Source: Mesorhizobium loti
GTDB taxonomy: Bacteria > Pseudomonadota > Alphaproteobacteria > Rhizobiales > Rhizobiaceae
DNA length: 64,000 nucleotides
Assembly: GCA_002356515.1 (NCBI GenBank)
Contig: AP017605.1
Span: 5,937,020 to 6,001,019, forward strand
Direction of reading: 5' to 3'
Part shown: positions 1 through 8,411 of the stretch, one piece after another
How the letters are laid out: each line of letters starts with the position of its first letter
Position numbering within the stretch: the first letter of the stretch is position 1
Program-made: the position numbers and the translations under genes
Notes under the pieces: generated by a model
Database searches by the model: none
Seen by the model: only the letters and a program-made list of their open reading frames with translations
Told to the model about the DNA's origin: nothing

Positions 1-72
1 ACTTCTCTGCCAAACGCGCAACTTCGAATTGGTTGCCACGTCGGGTGTCGATATTTGGCCTTAAGGTATGGA

Positions 73-2448
73 ATGAGCACGGACGCTCTGCTGTTTCGCA
101 ACCTTCCTAGTTTTTCGCCGGAAGCGGTCAGGCGCCTCGTGGCCACCCGGTACGGGATCGACGGGACGTACACGCAACTGGCTTCCGAGCGCGATCTGTC
201 CTGGCGGATCGACGGCACCGACGGCCGCGACGTCGTCGTGAAGATATCGAACATAGGCGAACCTGAAGGCGTCGTGGATATGCAGGTCAAAGCCCTGAAC
301 CATATCTTCGAGCGCGATCCGTCTCTGCCGGTGCCTCGCGTCGTTCCCTCCCTCGCCGGCGCGCCATATGAATGGATCGAGGACGAGCGCGGCTGCCGGC
401 ACATGGTGCGTGTGCTTACCTTCCTTCCGGGGAAGGTCATGGAGCAGGTTGAGGAAGCCTTTTCCGCCGCCACTCGGTTCAACATCGGTGTGATGGTAGG
501 ACGGCTGGCCTATGCGCTGCGCGATTTTTTTCATCCGTACGCCGGCAGCAATGTGCACCTCTGGGACATTTCACGTGCCCTGGCCTTGCGCCCGCAGACA
601 GCAAAAGTCTCCGACCTCAGGCTTCGGCAATTGTGCGAGGAAATCTTCGAGCGCGCCGAGCGCTTTACCCTTCCGCAATTGTCGAAGACGCGTCGCCAAG
701 TCGTGCATCAGGATTCGCATGGCGGCAATATCCTGGTCGATCCGACGGACAGCACATCGCCGGTGGGCATCATCGATTTTGGCGATATGGGCCACAATTC
801 CATCGTCGCGGACATCGTGACCGCTTCCGAGACTTTCGCGGACTTCGATGACGATCCGATCGCCTACCTTTGCGACGTGACCTCAGGCTTCGATTCGATA
901 TACCCGCTTGAAGAAAACGAGGTCGATCTCCTTTTCGATGCGCTGCTTCTGCGCCTCGCCATGGCTACCGCGATTGTCGAGGCGAGGGGGGCCACCAGTG
1001 AATCCGGCATCCCCCACATCGAAAACGCCGGCCAATATCCTCGAATGATGGAGTTGCTGAGCCGGCAAGGCCGCGCAGAGGCGGTGCGCCGGCTTCGCCA
1101 GGCGTGCCGGTTTCCGGTGTACGGCGCCATAAGCAAGGATGGCGAGCATCTCACATATGACTATGACTTGCTCAGGCGCGAGCGCGAAGCTCACCTGGGA
1201 CCGATATGGCATTTCTACGCCAAGCCATTGCACATCACCCGCGCCCGCGGCGCCTGGATGTATGCCGCCGATGGCACTGCCTATCTGGATGTCTACAACA
1301 ACGTCCCCCAGATCGGTCATTGTCACCCGCACGTGGCGAAAGCGATCTACCGCCAGGCCAGCGCGCTGAACACCAATACCCGGTATATGTGCGACGTGGC
1401 TGTCGAGTACGCGGCGCGCCTGACCGCCGACCTGCCTGATCACCTCGACACCTGCATCTTCGTCAATTCGGGCAGCGAAGCCAACGACCTGGCGATGCAG
1501 ATAGCCTCTTCGCTCAGCAGGCAGGACGGGGGTCTGATAATTGACCAATCCTACCATGGATGCACGGAGCTGACGACGGCCCTGTCCAATGAAAGCTGGC
1601 GTCATCTTCCCGCTGACGAGCATCCCAAACGCATTGAGACACTGACGGCCCCGGATATGTATAGGGGCCGTTTTTCCCGCGACCCCCAAGCGGCAGCGAA
1701 ATATGCCGCCGACGCCGACAGGGCGATAGCCGCCTTGCGCGAAAGAGGCCACAGGCCGGCAGCATTCATGGTCGACACGGCCCTGTGTTCGAGCGGGGTA
1801 CTGCGGGCGCCTGAAAACTACTTCAATCTTGTCGCGGAAAAGGTCCGGGCGACGGGCGGATTTGTCATCGCGGACGAGGTGCAGGCCGGTTGTGGCCGCA
1901 TGGGAACTTTTTGGGGTTTCCGGGCAAACGGGCTCAAGGACGAAAACATCGATTTCATAACAATGGGCAAGCCGGTTGGAAACGGCCACCCCCTTGGCGT
2001 CGTCATTCTCAGCTCGGAATTGATGAAGCGGTTCCTCAATGGCACCTACCCGCTGTTGTTCAGCACATTCGGCGGCAATACCGTCGCGTGCGCGGCCGGG
2101 ATGGCTGTGCTGGACGTCCTTGAGCGAGAGGATCTGATCAAGCGGAGCGCCGCCATCGGGGAGTATCTGCGCCAGGAGCTTGGGCGCCTGGCTGAACAGC
2201 ACCCCGTGATCGGCGACGTACGCGGGCTTGGAATGATGACTGGCGTGGAATTGGTGACGGATCGCCTGACGAAGGAGCCGGCCATCACACTGACCGAGCG
2301 ACTCATCGAAGACATGCTTGCCCGCAACATCCTCATCGGGAAAGGCACGCCCAACACGCTCAAGTTACGCCCCCCGCTGATTTGGTCGCGCGGCGAAGTC
2401 GACATCTTCGTCAACGCTCTCGACGACAGCTTGAGAAAGCACCAATGA
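73..2448 (+). CDS. Fusion of APH-type kinase and class III PLP ammoniophospholyase
   Basis: A 791-residue two-domain protein. Residues about 1-350 form an aminoglycoside-phosphotransferase/choline-kinase fold, with the catalytic loop HQDSHGGN near 212-219 and the metal motif IDFGD near 234-238. Residues about 375-791 form a class III aminotransferase-fold enzyme with SGSEAND near 466, DEVQAG near 601 and the PLP lysine in MGKPVGNGHP (K633). The GKPxGNGHP form is shared with ethanolamine-phosphate and phosphohydroxylysine phospho-lyases rather than ordinary transaminases. In animals, hydroxylysine kinase and its phospho-lyase are separate proteins of these two families, so I infer that this enzyme phosphorylates an amino alcohol and then eliminates ammonia and phosphate to give an aldehyde. 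The substrate is unknown. I chose the ATG at 73 because AAGG lies six bases upstream; a TTG at 55 would add six residues. Confidence 0.85.
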   Translation: MSTDALLFRNLPSFSPEAVRRLVATRYGIDGTYTQLASERDLSWRIDGTDGRDVVVKISNIGEPEGVVDMQVKALNHIFERDPSLPVPRVVPSLAGAPYEWIEDERGCRHMVRVLTFLPGKVMEQVEEAFSAATRFNIGVMVGRLAYALRDFFHPYAGSNVHLWDISRALALRPQTAKVSDLRLRQLCEEIFERAERFTLPQLSKTRRQVVHQDSHGGNILVDPTDSTSPVGIIDFGDMGHNSIVADIVTASETFADFDDDPIAYLCDVTSGFDSIYPLEENEVDLLFDALLLRLAMATAIVEARGATSESGIPHIENAGQYPRMMELLSRQGRAEAVRRLRQACRFPVYGAISKDGEHLTYDYDLLRREREAHLGPIWHFYAKPLHITRARGAWMYAADGTAYLDVYNNVPQIGHCHPHVAKAIYRQASALNTNTRYMCDVAVEYAARLTADLPDHLDTCIFVNSGSEANDLAMQIASSLSRQDGGLIIDQSYHGCTELTTALSNESWRHLPADEHPKRIETLTAPDMYRGRFSRDPQAAAKYAADADRAIAALRERGHRPAAFMVDTALCSSGVLRAPENYFNLVAEKVRATGGFVIADEVQAGCGRMGTFWGFRANGLKDENIDFITMGKPVGNGHPLGVVILSSELMKRFLNGTYPLLFSTFGGNTVACAAGMAVLDVLEREDLIKRSAAIGEYLRQELGRLAEQHPVIGDVRGLGMMTGVELVTDRLTKEPAITLTERLIEDMLARNILIGKGTPNTLKLRPPLIWSRGEVDIFVNALDDSLRKHQ

Positions 2449-2588
2449 GGCCGCCAATGCCTTTGCTGGAGAATGGGTGACAGTCTCGCAGACAATCGGG
2501 AGGGGAGGGCAACGCCACTCTCCTTGCCTTCGAGAATGCAGCAACGGCCTGCCACCAGAATGGCGGGCGCCACAACAGGAGAATCTTC

Positions 2589-3686
2589 ATGAAGAAGGAG
2601 CTACTCGGACTGGCTGTCACGATGACGGCCGTCCTGTTTTCCGCAGGCGTCTCGTTGGCGCAGGACAAGGTCGTCAACGTCTACAACTGGTCTGATTATA
2701 TCGACAGTTCCATCCTTGATGATTTCACCAAGGAGACCGGCATCAAGGTCGTCTACGATACGTTCGATTCGAACGAAATTCTTGAAACCAAGCTGCTTGC
2801 CGGGGGCTCCGGCTATGACGTGGTGGTTACCACCGGGCCGTTCCTGGCCAGGCAAATTCAGGCCGGCGTGTTCCAGAAGCTCGACAAGTCCAAGCTGCCG
2901 AACCTCAAGAACATGTGGCCCGACGTGATGGCTCGCCTGGCCAAGTATGATCCGGGCAACGAATATGCCGTCAACTATATGTGGGGCACCACCGGCATCG
3001 GCTACAATGTCGACAAGGTGAAGGCTGCGCTCGGCGACGTGCCGATCGACAGCTGGGACGTGCTCTTCAAGCCGGAGAATGCGGCCAAACTAAAGGACTG
3101 CGGCATCAATATCGTCGATGCTCCGGAGGAGACCGTGGCCGTTGCCATGAACTATCTCGGCAAGGACGGCGACAGCAAGAAGAAAGAGGACCTCGAAGCC
3201 GGCGGTGACATCTACACGAAAATCCGATCCTACGTCCGCACCTTCAACTCTTCTTCCTACATCAACGATCTGGCGAATGGCGATAAATGCATCAGCATCG
3301 GCTGGTCGGGCGACGTGCTGCAGGCCAAGAACCGCGCCAAGGAAGCCAAGAACGGGGTCAACGTCGAATACCTGATCCCCAGGGAAGGCACCTATATGTG
3401 GTTCGATAACCTGGCGATACCCGCCGATGCCAAGCATGTCGATGAGGCGCACGCCTTCATCAACTACCTGATGCGGCCGGAAGTCATTGCCAAGTCAACC
3501 AACTATGTCCAGACGGCCAACGGCAATCTCGCCTCGCAGAAATTCATCGACGAAGCGGTGTTGAAGAACCCGTCGGTTTATCCGCCGCAGGAAACGCTGA
3601 AGAAGCTCTTCACGATTTCTCCGTACGGATCCAAGGAGCAGCGCGTCCTCACCCGCCTCTGGACGCAGATCAAGACGGGCAGCTAA
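2589..3686 (+). CDS. Polyamine-type ABC transporter substrate-binding protein (PotD/PotF family)
   Basis: A 365-residue periplasmic binding protein. An N-terminal signal peptide ends near the VSLAQD site (about residue 24). The mature protein opens with VVNVYNWSDYID, the hallmark of spermidine/putrescine binding proteins, followed by TKETGIKVVYDTFDSNE. It should capture a polyamine or similar cation for an importer, but no permease or ATPase gene is adjacent, so it is an orphan here or uses a transporter encoded elsewhere. It lies 140 bp after the kinase/phospho-lyase fusion on the same strand, and the pair may handle one amine substrate. A strong terminator follows at 3698. Confidence 0.9.
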   Translation: MKKELLGLAVTMTAVLFSAGVSLAQDKVVNVYNWSDYIDSSILDDFTKETGIKVVYDTFDSNEILETKLLAGGSGYDVVVTTGPFLARQIQAGVFQKLDKSKLPNLKNMWPDVMARLAKYDPGNEYAVNYMWGTTGIGYNVDKVKAALGDVPIDSWDVLFKPENAAKLKDCGINIVDAPEETVAVAMNYLGKDGDSKKKEDLEAGGDIYTKIRSYVRTFNSSSYINDLANGDKCISIGWSGDVLQAKNRAKEAKNGVNVEYLIPREGTYMWFDNLAIPADAKHVDEAHAFINYLMRPEVIAKSTNYVQTANGNLASQKFIDEAVLKNPSVYPPQETLKKLFTISPYGSKEQRVLTRLWTQIKTGS

Positions 3687-3697
3687 ACGGGATATGG

Positions 3698-3722
3698 ATG
3701 GGGCGGTCGCCGCCCCATTTTT
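3698..3722 (+). terminator. Rho-independent terminator after the polyamine binding-protein gene
   Basis: A GC-rich hairpin with stem GGGGCGG/CCGCCCC and three-base loop TCG, closed by flanking AT pairs and followed directly by a run of five T. It begins 11 bp after the stop codon at 3686. This is a textbook intrinsic terminator and separates the binding-protein gene from the downstream esterase. Confidence 0.85.
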
Positions 3723-3895
3723 CCAGCGGCGCCCCGAGGTGCGGGTCTGTCGCCACACTGACAGGCATGCGCAGAAGAATGGCGGGCGGAATCTCTTGGG
3801 CGGTAACGCGCAGATTCACCCGCGGGCGGATCCCAATGCGGAGCCATCCATATCAAAATCGCCGACTTTGCTTCGATTTAAAATAGGGAGGAACA

Positions 3896-4867
3896 ATGCC
3901 GTTCCCGGATCTAATCCAGCCCGAACTGGGCGCTTATGTCAGCAGTGTCGGCATGCCGGACGACTTTGCCCAATTCTGGGCGTCGACCATCGCCGAGGCC
4001 CGCCAGGCCGGCGGTGAGGTCAGCATCGTGCAGGCGCAGACGACCCTGACGGCGGTCCAGTCCTTCGATGTCACCTTTCCGGGATACGGTGGTCACCCGA
4101 TCAAAGGATGGCTGATCTTGCCGACGCATCACGAGGGACGGCTCCCTCTCGTCGTGCAGTACATCGGCTATGGCGGCGGCCGCGGCTTGGCGCATGAGCA
4201 ACTGCATTGGGCGGCGTCAGGCTTTGCCTATTTCCGAATGGATACACGCGGGCAGGGAAGCGACTGGAGCGTCGGTGAGACCGCCGATCCCGTCGGCTCG
4301 AACTCGTCCATTCCCGGCTTTATGACGCGTGGCGTGCTGGACAAGAATGACTACTATTACCGGCGCCTGTTCACCGATGCCGTGAGGGCGATAGATGCTC
4401 TGCTCGGACTGGACTTCGTCGATCCCGAACGCATCGCGGTTTGCGGTGACAGTCAGGGCGGCGGTATTTCGCTCGCCGTTGGCGGCATCGACCCGCGCGT
4501 CAAGGCCGTAATGCCCGACGTGCCATTTCTGTGCGACTTTCCGCGCGCTGTGCAGACTGCCGTGCGCGATCCCTATTTGGAAATCGTTCGTTTTCTGGCC
4601 CAGCATCGCGAAAAGAAGGCGGCGGTCTTTGAAACGCTCAACTATTTCGACTGCGTCAACTTCGCCCGGCAGGCCAAGGCGGCGGCGCTGTTTTCGGTGG
4701 CCCTGATGGACGAAGTCTGCCCGCCCTCTACCGTGTATGGCGCATTCAATGCCTATGCAGGCGAAAAGACCATCGTAGAATACGAATTCAACAACCACGA
4801 GGGTGGGCAAGGTTATCAGGAGCGCCAACAGATGACGTGGCTCAGCAGGCTGTTCGGTGTCGGCTGA
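3896..4867 (+). CDS. Acetyl-xylan esterase / cephalosporin-C deacetylase family hydrolase
   Basis: A 323-residue alpha/beta hydrolase of the AXE1 family. The N-terminal region contains FWASTIAEA, and the mid-protein has the family motif RGQGSDW (near 117). The nucleophile lies in CGDSQGG (Ser near 185), the acid in DEVCPPS (near 272) and the histidine in NNHEGGQ (near 300). Length matches the family. It probably removes acetyl groups from sugar esters; there is no signal peptide, so it should be cytoplasmic and act on imported acetylated oligosaccharides or other acetyl esters. GGGAGG sits seven bases before the ATG. It stands alone after a terminator. Confidence 0.88.
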   Translation: MPFPDLIQPELGAYVSSVGMPDDFAQFWASTIAEARQAGGEVSIVQAQTTLTAVQSFDVTFPGYGGHPIKGWLILPTHHEGRLPLVVQYIGYGGGRGLAHEQLHWAASGFAYFRMDTRGQGSDWSVGETADPVGSNSSIPGFMTRGVLDKNDYYYRRLFTDAVRAIDALLGLDFVDPERIAVCGDSQGGGISLAVGGIDPRVKAVMPDVPFLCDFPRAVQTAVRDPYLEIVRFLAQHREKKAAVFETLNYFDCVNFARQAKAAALFSVALMDEVCPPSTVYGAFNAYAGEKTIVEYEFNNHEGGQGYQERQQMTWLSRLFGVG

Positions 4868-5371
4868 TGTTTTGAGCGGCCGCTCGCTAAATCCGGCAAT
4901 ACGAGCAATTATTACGCGTCTCGCGCTAAGTTGTCCGGCCGGGAAGATTTCAATAGCGACGGCCAGCTACAGTGATGGTTCGAACCGCACATACGCGTGC
5001 CCGGCTGCAAATAGCGTTCGCTATATGAGCTAGCGATTTCGGCAAATTGGGGCGATCGGCCGCCCGGCATTCCATTTCCAATTTGATCCAGTTCAGGCAG
5101 CAGAAAGATGCTGTCTCTGAGCGTCCCGGCGGGCGCCGACAGCGACGTTGTCGGCTTCGACGCAGGCTACCTCGATGGGGAGTAAGGCTCAGTGAGCCGA
5201 ATGCAATGTCGGATTTCCGACGCGACATCCCGAAAGCAGGCCGTCCGCTTTCGGCCCCAATGCTGCCGGGCGGTAATGCGCCACTGGTGTGCCATTGGCC
5301 TCCACCAACGCACAGCGGTAGACTAGTTGATTGGTTACGAGGACAGAGACTGCTAGCAACGGGGACGGCAT
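4868..5371. other. Intergenic stretch without a recognisable intact gene
   Basis: About 500 bp between the esterase and the broken MAPEG gene. Short open frames exist on both strands, but none resembles a protein I know and none has a good ribosome site. It contains a hairpin at 5229-5257 (reported separately). The region looks like degraded DNA. Confidence 0.5.
5229..5257. repeat. Small palindromic hairpin element, copy 1
   Basis: CCCGAAAGC and GCTTTCGG arms flank a short CCGTC centre. A closely similar hairpin with the same centre (CCGTCTGCTTCCGGCCC) is found at 20264-20291. Both lie in strips of decayed genes. They look like members of a short dispersed palindrome family; only two copies are visible here. 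Confidence 0.55.
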
Positions 5372-5774
5372 ATGTCGGCGACTGCGTTTGCATTGACTGG
5401 ATTCATCTCGTGGGCACTGGGACTGCTGATCGTGATGGAAGCGATCCGTACATATCTGGTGATCTCTGGAAAGGTCGCAAAACGGCTTTACGCCAGATAA
5501 CGCGGCTCTTTCTCCCTTTATGCAGAGGTTGGCCCGCGCCCACGCCAACTGCATAGAAGGGCTTCCAATCTTCGGAGGTCTGCTCGGAGTCGCGATCCTT
5601 ATTTCAAAGACTGATGTCACGGATCCGCTGGCTTCTACACTGTTAGTCGCGCGAATAGTTCAGTCGATAATTCACCTCGTCTCCACGAGCCAGATCGCAG
5701 TCAGTCTCAGGTTCACTGCGTTCGCAGTGCAAATGGTAATTGGTGCGTATTGGTCCTGGGCGATGTTGAGGTGA
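5372..5774 (+). pseudogene. MAPEG-family membrane protein gene, frameshifted
   Basis: The ATG at 5372, preceded by GGGGA, opens a 42-residue frame (MSATAFALTGFISWALGLL...) that stops at 5498-5500. The rest of a typical MAPEG protein continues in another frame: DNAALSPFMQRLARAHANC just before 5520, then EGLPIFGGLLGVA and a C-terminus ending at 5774. MAPEG proteins (eicosanoid/glutathione-metabolism-type four-helix membrane proteins) carry the contiguous pattern SPF.QRLARAHANCxExLP, so one frame change near 5480-5498 splits the gene. It is either a genuine pseudogene or an assembly error of one base; joined, it would be about 133 residues. Confidence 0.75.
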
Positions 5775-6060
5775 AAAGTGCTGCCACTTCAGAAGCCCGG
5801 CGGCCCGTGGCGCATTGCGCGGGAGCCGAAAAAGGGGCGCCCGACGTAGGGGCGGGTTGGCGGAATGCCGATTACCAGACGCTCTACCCATTCAACTCGG
5901 TATAAAACTATGCCGCGTTCTCAGACTGGGTTTCTTCCGGCTGTTGCCCACTATCCGCACTGCGCTTCGGACACCCGGTTGATCAGCAAATTCAGAACAA
6001 AGCAGCACAGGCTGCGTTTTTTAGAGACGAGGCCCATCCGTTCAACCGACCGCGTTTGAA

Positions 6061-6690
6061 GTGGGCAAGAGAGTGCTCTTTAGACGCCGAAATCCTGATG
6101 GTCTCTTCGAGCGATTGCGCATTTATATGTGGCCGCGCCGCTCCTTCTCGCGATCGTTTCAGTATGTTTCAAAGCGTATCCTCCGTCTGAACGCCACTCC
6201 AAACGCCGTCGCGGCGGGGGTGGCGGCTGGGATTTTCGCGTCTTTCTTTCCACTAGGGTCCCATTTCGCTATTGCCGCCATCGTGTGCTGGCTGATTTCA
6301 GGAAACATGGTGGCGGCAGGGCTAGGAACATTTGTCTTTGGCAATCCGCTGACCCTCCCGTTTGTTGTGGGAGCGACTTGGGAGACCGGCAAGATCATGT
6401 TGCACGGCCACATGCAAAGTCACGAACGGCCAGCCCATCTGAGTGAGATGTTGCAGACCCTTTCAATTTCGCGACTGTGGGCACCGGTCTTAAAGCCCAT
6501 GCTGTGCGGTGCGGTGCCACTCGGGCTGATTTTTGGCCTGTTGTTCTATGGCATCACCCGCTATGGCATGACAGTTTTCCGCGAACAAAGGCGCAAGCGA
6601 CTGGCCGAAAAGGGGGGCTTGCTCCAGCAGCAGGAAGACATCGTGTTATCGCCCCCTCTGCCCACTCGACATCGCCGTTCTGGAGGGTGA
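6061..6690 (+). CDS. DUF2062 domain membrane protein
   Basis: A 209-residue protein starting at GTG 6061. An arginine-rich N-terminus (RRRNPDGLFERLRIYMWPRR) matches the usual DUF2062 start, so the downstream ATG at 6127 would cut the domain. Hydrophobic helices follow: AVAAGVAAGIFASFFPLG, IAAIVCWLISGNMVAAGLG with the family motif FGNPLTLPF near 99, and a C-terminal helix PLGLIFGLLFYGITRYG. The tail is basic. The family is a widespread inner-membrane protein of unknown function; it has no functional link to its neighbours here. Confidence 0.85.
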   Translation: MGKRVLFRRRNPDGLFERLRIYMWPRRSFSRSFQYVSKRILRLNATPNAVAAGVAAGIFASFFPLGSHFAIAAIVCWLISGNMVAAGLGTFVFGNPLTLPFVVGATWETGKIMLHGHMQSHERPAHLSEMLQTLSISRLWAPVLKPMLCGAVPLGLIFGLLFYGITRYGMTVFREQRRKRLAEKGGLLQQQEDIVLSPPLPTRHRRSGG

Positions 6691-7026
6691 ATTACGGAAG
6701 GGCAGCCGTAGAAATGCGTCCGCTCGTCGGCAATATCGCCGCTATAAGCGCGTCCCTACAACTGGCGGCCCGGATCTGGAGCCTCCGTCATGGATTCCTC
6801 GCCGCACCTTTATTGATGAACTTCCCACCCTGTCTGTTTGGCGCGATGTCAGGCCGTTAGACGCTCATGAAACTCTGTGAGACAGCGCTATGTGAGAACC
6901 GCTCCTCAGAACCCCGGGGCATCTGTATGCATGCAACTCGCATCAACGTCCGCTCAGAGGTAGTTCGTCGAATGGGCAGCTATCCGCCGAGCTCGCCCGA
7001 TAGCGGACCGGCCGGTTCGGGGCATA
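6691..7026. other. Intergenic region, no supported gene
   Basis: About 340 bp after the DUF2062 gene. Short frames are open on both strands, but I recognise no protein and no ribosome site. It leads into repeat copy A at 7027. Confidence 0.5.
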
Positions 7027-7202
7027 ATTGCGGTCATTCCGGAACGAGGCTCCGAACGGCCGCGCGAACCTCGACGTCTCTCGCCCGCCGAACCGTCAAC
7101 AAGCGACATCGGGAATGTGCTACATATTGTGATACAAATCGAGAGTTGCGGCCAGAAAAAGTAAATAAAAACAATATGTTGTGCTATGGATCGATCCCAG
7201 CC
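7027..7202 (+). repeat. Two-copy intergenic repeat, copy A
   Basis: A roughly 175-bp segment that recurs in direct orientation at 30317-30490. Shared blocks include ATTGCGG, CATTCC, GAACGAGGCTCC, AACCTCGACGTCTCT, CCGAACCGTCA, AATGTGCTACATATTGTGAT, ACAAATCGAGAGTTGCGG, AAAAAGTAAATAAAAACAAT and CGATCCCAGCC at the right edge, after which the copies diverge completely. A perfect palindrome TTGT-GAT-ACAA (7127-7137) is kept in both copies and looks like a GntR-type operator. This copy lies just past the 3' end of the minus-strand lacI-type gene. Confidence 0.85.
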
Positions 7203-7210
7203 TGCCAGTA

Positions 7211-8233
7211 TTAGCGTCTGACGACAGCCGTACTTCCCCTGACAATCAGCCTGATGGCCAGCTCCCGTTGTCTGAGATGCAGTCGCTGCGATGGCGACGC
7301 CAAGATGTAGTCGGCGGCAATCCGGCCCATGTCGCGCGCGGGCACCTCCAATGTGGTCAGTTCGGGCGAGGTCAGTTCCGCAATCTCCAGATTGTCGAAT
7401 CCGACAACCGAGACCTCCTTCGGGACTGCGATGCCTTCGGCGTGGCAGTACTTGATGGCGCCGGCCGCAAGGATATCACTGCCGCAAAATACCGCAGTAG
7501 GCCTTCTGACGTCGTCCATTAGCCGCTGCATGCAGGTGCGGCCGTCATCCAGCCTGTAGGCTCCCTCGACGACTGGAACCATGCCCTGATCGATGCCTGA
7601 TCGTTCGAGTTCATTCAAGAAACCGTCGCGGCGGCCTGCTGCGCGATCATTGTCTTGGGTGATGCCGGCGATCATCGCGAATTTGGTGTGGCCGAGGTCG
7701 AGCAGGTAACGGGCGGCGGTTCGCCCTGCCTTTTCGTTGTCGAACCCCACGGCCGCACCTGCCTCGGTCGCCTTTGACGTGTAGGTGTATACATAGTTGA
7801 TGCGCTTCTGTTCGAACATGGCCAGAGTGGCTGGTCGGTGCGTTGACCCGACAAGGACTACAGATTCGACCCCGCGCTCGACCAGCAGACGTGCCTGCTC
7901 ATATTCATGATCGATGTCGTAGCCCGAGGTGTTGATAATGAGCGAAACGTCTTTTTCGGAAAGACGCGCCTGAAGTCCATCGACCATCGTGGCGTAGATG
8001 GCGTGGTCCAATGTGGGAATGATCGCGCCGACCAACCTTGTCCGGGTCGATCGCAGCGCCCTGGCGGAACCATTGGGCACATAGCCGAGATCACGCGCCG
8101 CCCGGACAACACGATCCCGCACGACCTCGTTCACGTTGGGATTGCCGTTGAGCACGCGGGAGACGGTAGCCGGCGAACAGTTTGCAAGCCTGGCCACGTC
8201 AATCAGCTTTGCGCCGCCATCCTCGATATCCAT
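7211..8233 (-). CDS. LacI-family transcriptional regulator
   Basis: A 340-residue repressor. The DNA-binding domain is at the N-terminus (KLIDVARLANCSPATVSRVL, about 9-28, then the hinge GYVPNGSARALR), and a periplasmic-binding-protein-like ligand domain fills the rest (VGAIIPTLDHAIYATMVDGL onward). I chose the start at 8233 because it gives the normal LacI N-terminus; the open frame continues 91 codons upstream through the promoter region and that part is not protein-like. It is divergent from the CoA-transferase gene. Two matching palindromes (8358-8373 and 10475-10494) precede the two transcription units it most likely represses, and a weaker one (8258-8273) could give autoregulation. Confidence 0.93.
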   Translation of the reverse strand: MDIEDGGAKLIDVARLANCSPATVSRVLNGNPNVNEVVRDRVVRAARDLGYVPNGSARALRSTRTRLVGAIIPTLDHAIYATMVDGLQARLSEKDVSLIINTSGYDIDHEYEQARLLVERGVESVVLVGSTHRPATLAMFEQKRINYVYTYTSKATEAGAAVGFDNEKAGRTAARYLLDLGHTKFAMIAGITQDNDRAAGRRDGFLNELERSGIDQGMVPVVEGAYRLDDGRTCMQRLMDDVRRPTAVFCGSDILAAGAIKYCHAEGIAVPKEVSVVGFDNLEIAELTSPELTTLEVPARDMGRIAADYILASPSQRLHLRQRELAIRLIVRGSTAVVRR

Positions 8234-8248
8234 TGAGCCTCGAATCCG

Positions 8249-8273
8249 ACGGTTTTCGAGAAACCGTTTTCCA
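8249..8273. promoter_or_regulatory. Inverted repeats upstream of the lacI-type start (possible auto-operator)
   Basis: ACGGTTT and AAACCGT face each other at 8249-8267, and GAGAAACC/GTTTTCCA at 8258-8273 has the half-site spacing of the two clearer operators nearby. It lies 16-40 bp before the regulator's start codon. The match is weaker than at the other two sites. Confidence 0.45.
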
Positions 8274-8357
8274 GATGACACATTTCTTTTCTGAAGGCTA
8301 CACCATCTTTCTTTGACAAAGCCTTTCAAAATGGGCTTGACAGCTATGAGAAAAGAC

Positions 8358-8373
8358 GTGAAAACGATTTCAC
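8358..8373. promoter_or_regulatory. LacI-type operator before the CoA-transferase gene
   Basis: GTGAAAAC|GATTTCAC is a 16-bp near-perfect palindrome centred on CG, the geometry of LacI-family operators. It sits 38 bp before the CoA-transferase start and 125 bp before the divergent regulator. The same core AAAACGATTT recurs at 10475-10494. Confidence 0.8.
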
Positions 8374-8411
8374 AAAGGCGCAACTTATAGCGCAGAACCA
8401 AGGGAAGAGAA

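Noticed and set aside
883..2202. A 439-codon minus-strand frame opposite the kinase/phospho-lyase fusion
   Set aside because: It is the antisense shadow of a high-GC gene. The plus-strand frame has conserved catalytic motifs; this one resembles no protein.
5855..5905. A tRNA-like stretch on the minus strand (GGGTAGAGCGTCTGGTAATC)
   Set aside because: It resembles a D-arm and part of an anticodon arm, but I could not find a matching acceptor stem, anticodon loop or T-arm. At most it is a degraded tRNA fragment.
7100..7200. Possible nod box in the AT-rich part of repeat copy A
   Set aside because: The repeat has AT-rich runs and short palindromes but does not follow the nod-box pattern (ATC-N9-GAT blocks), and no nod gene is near.
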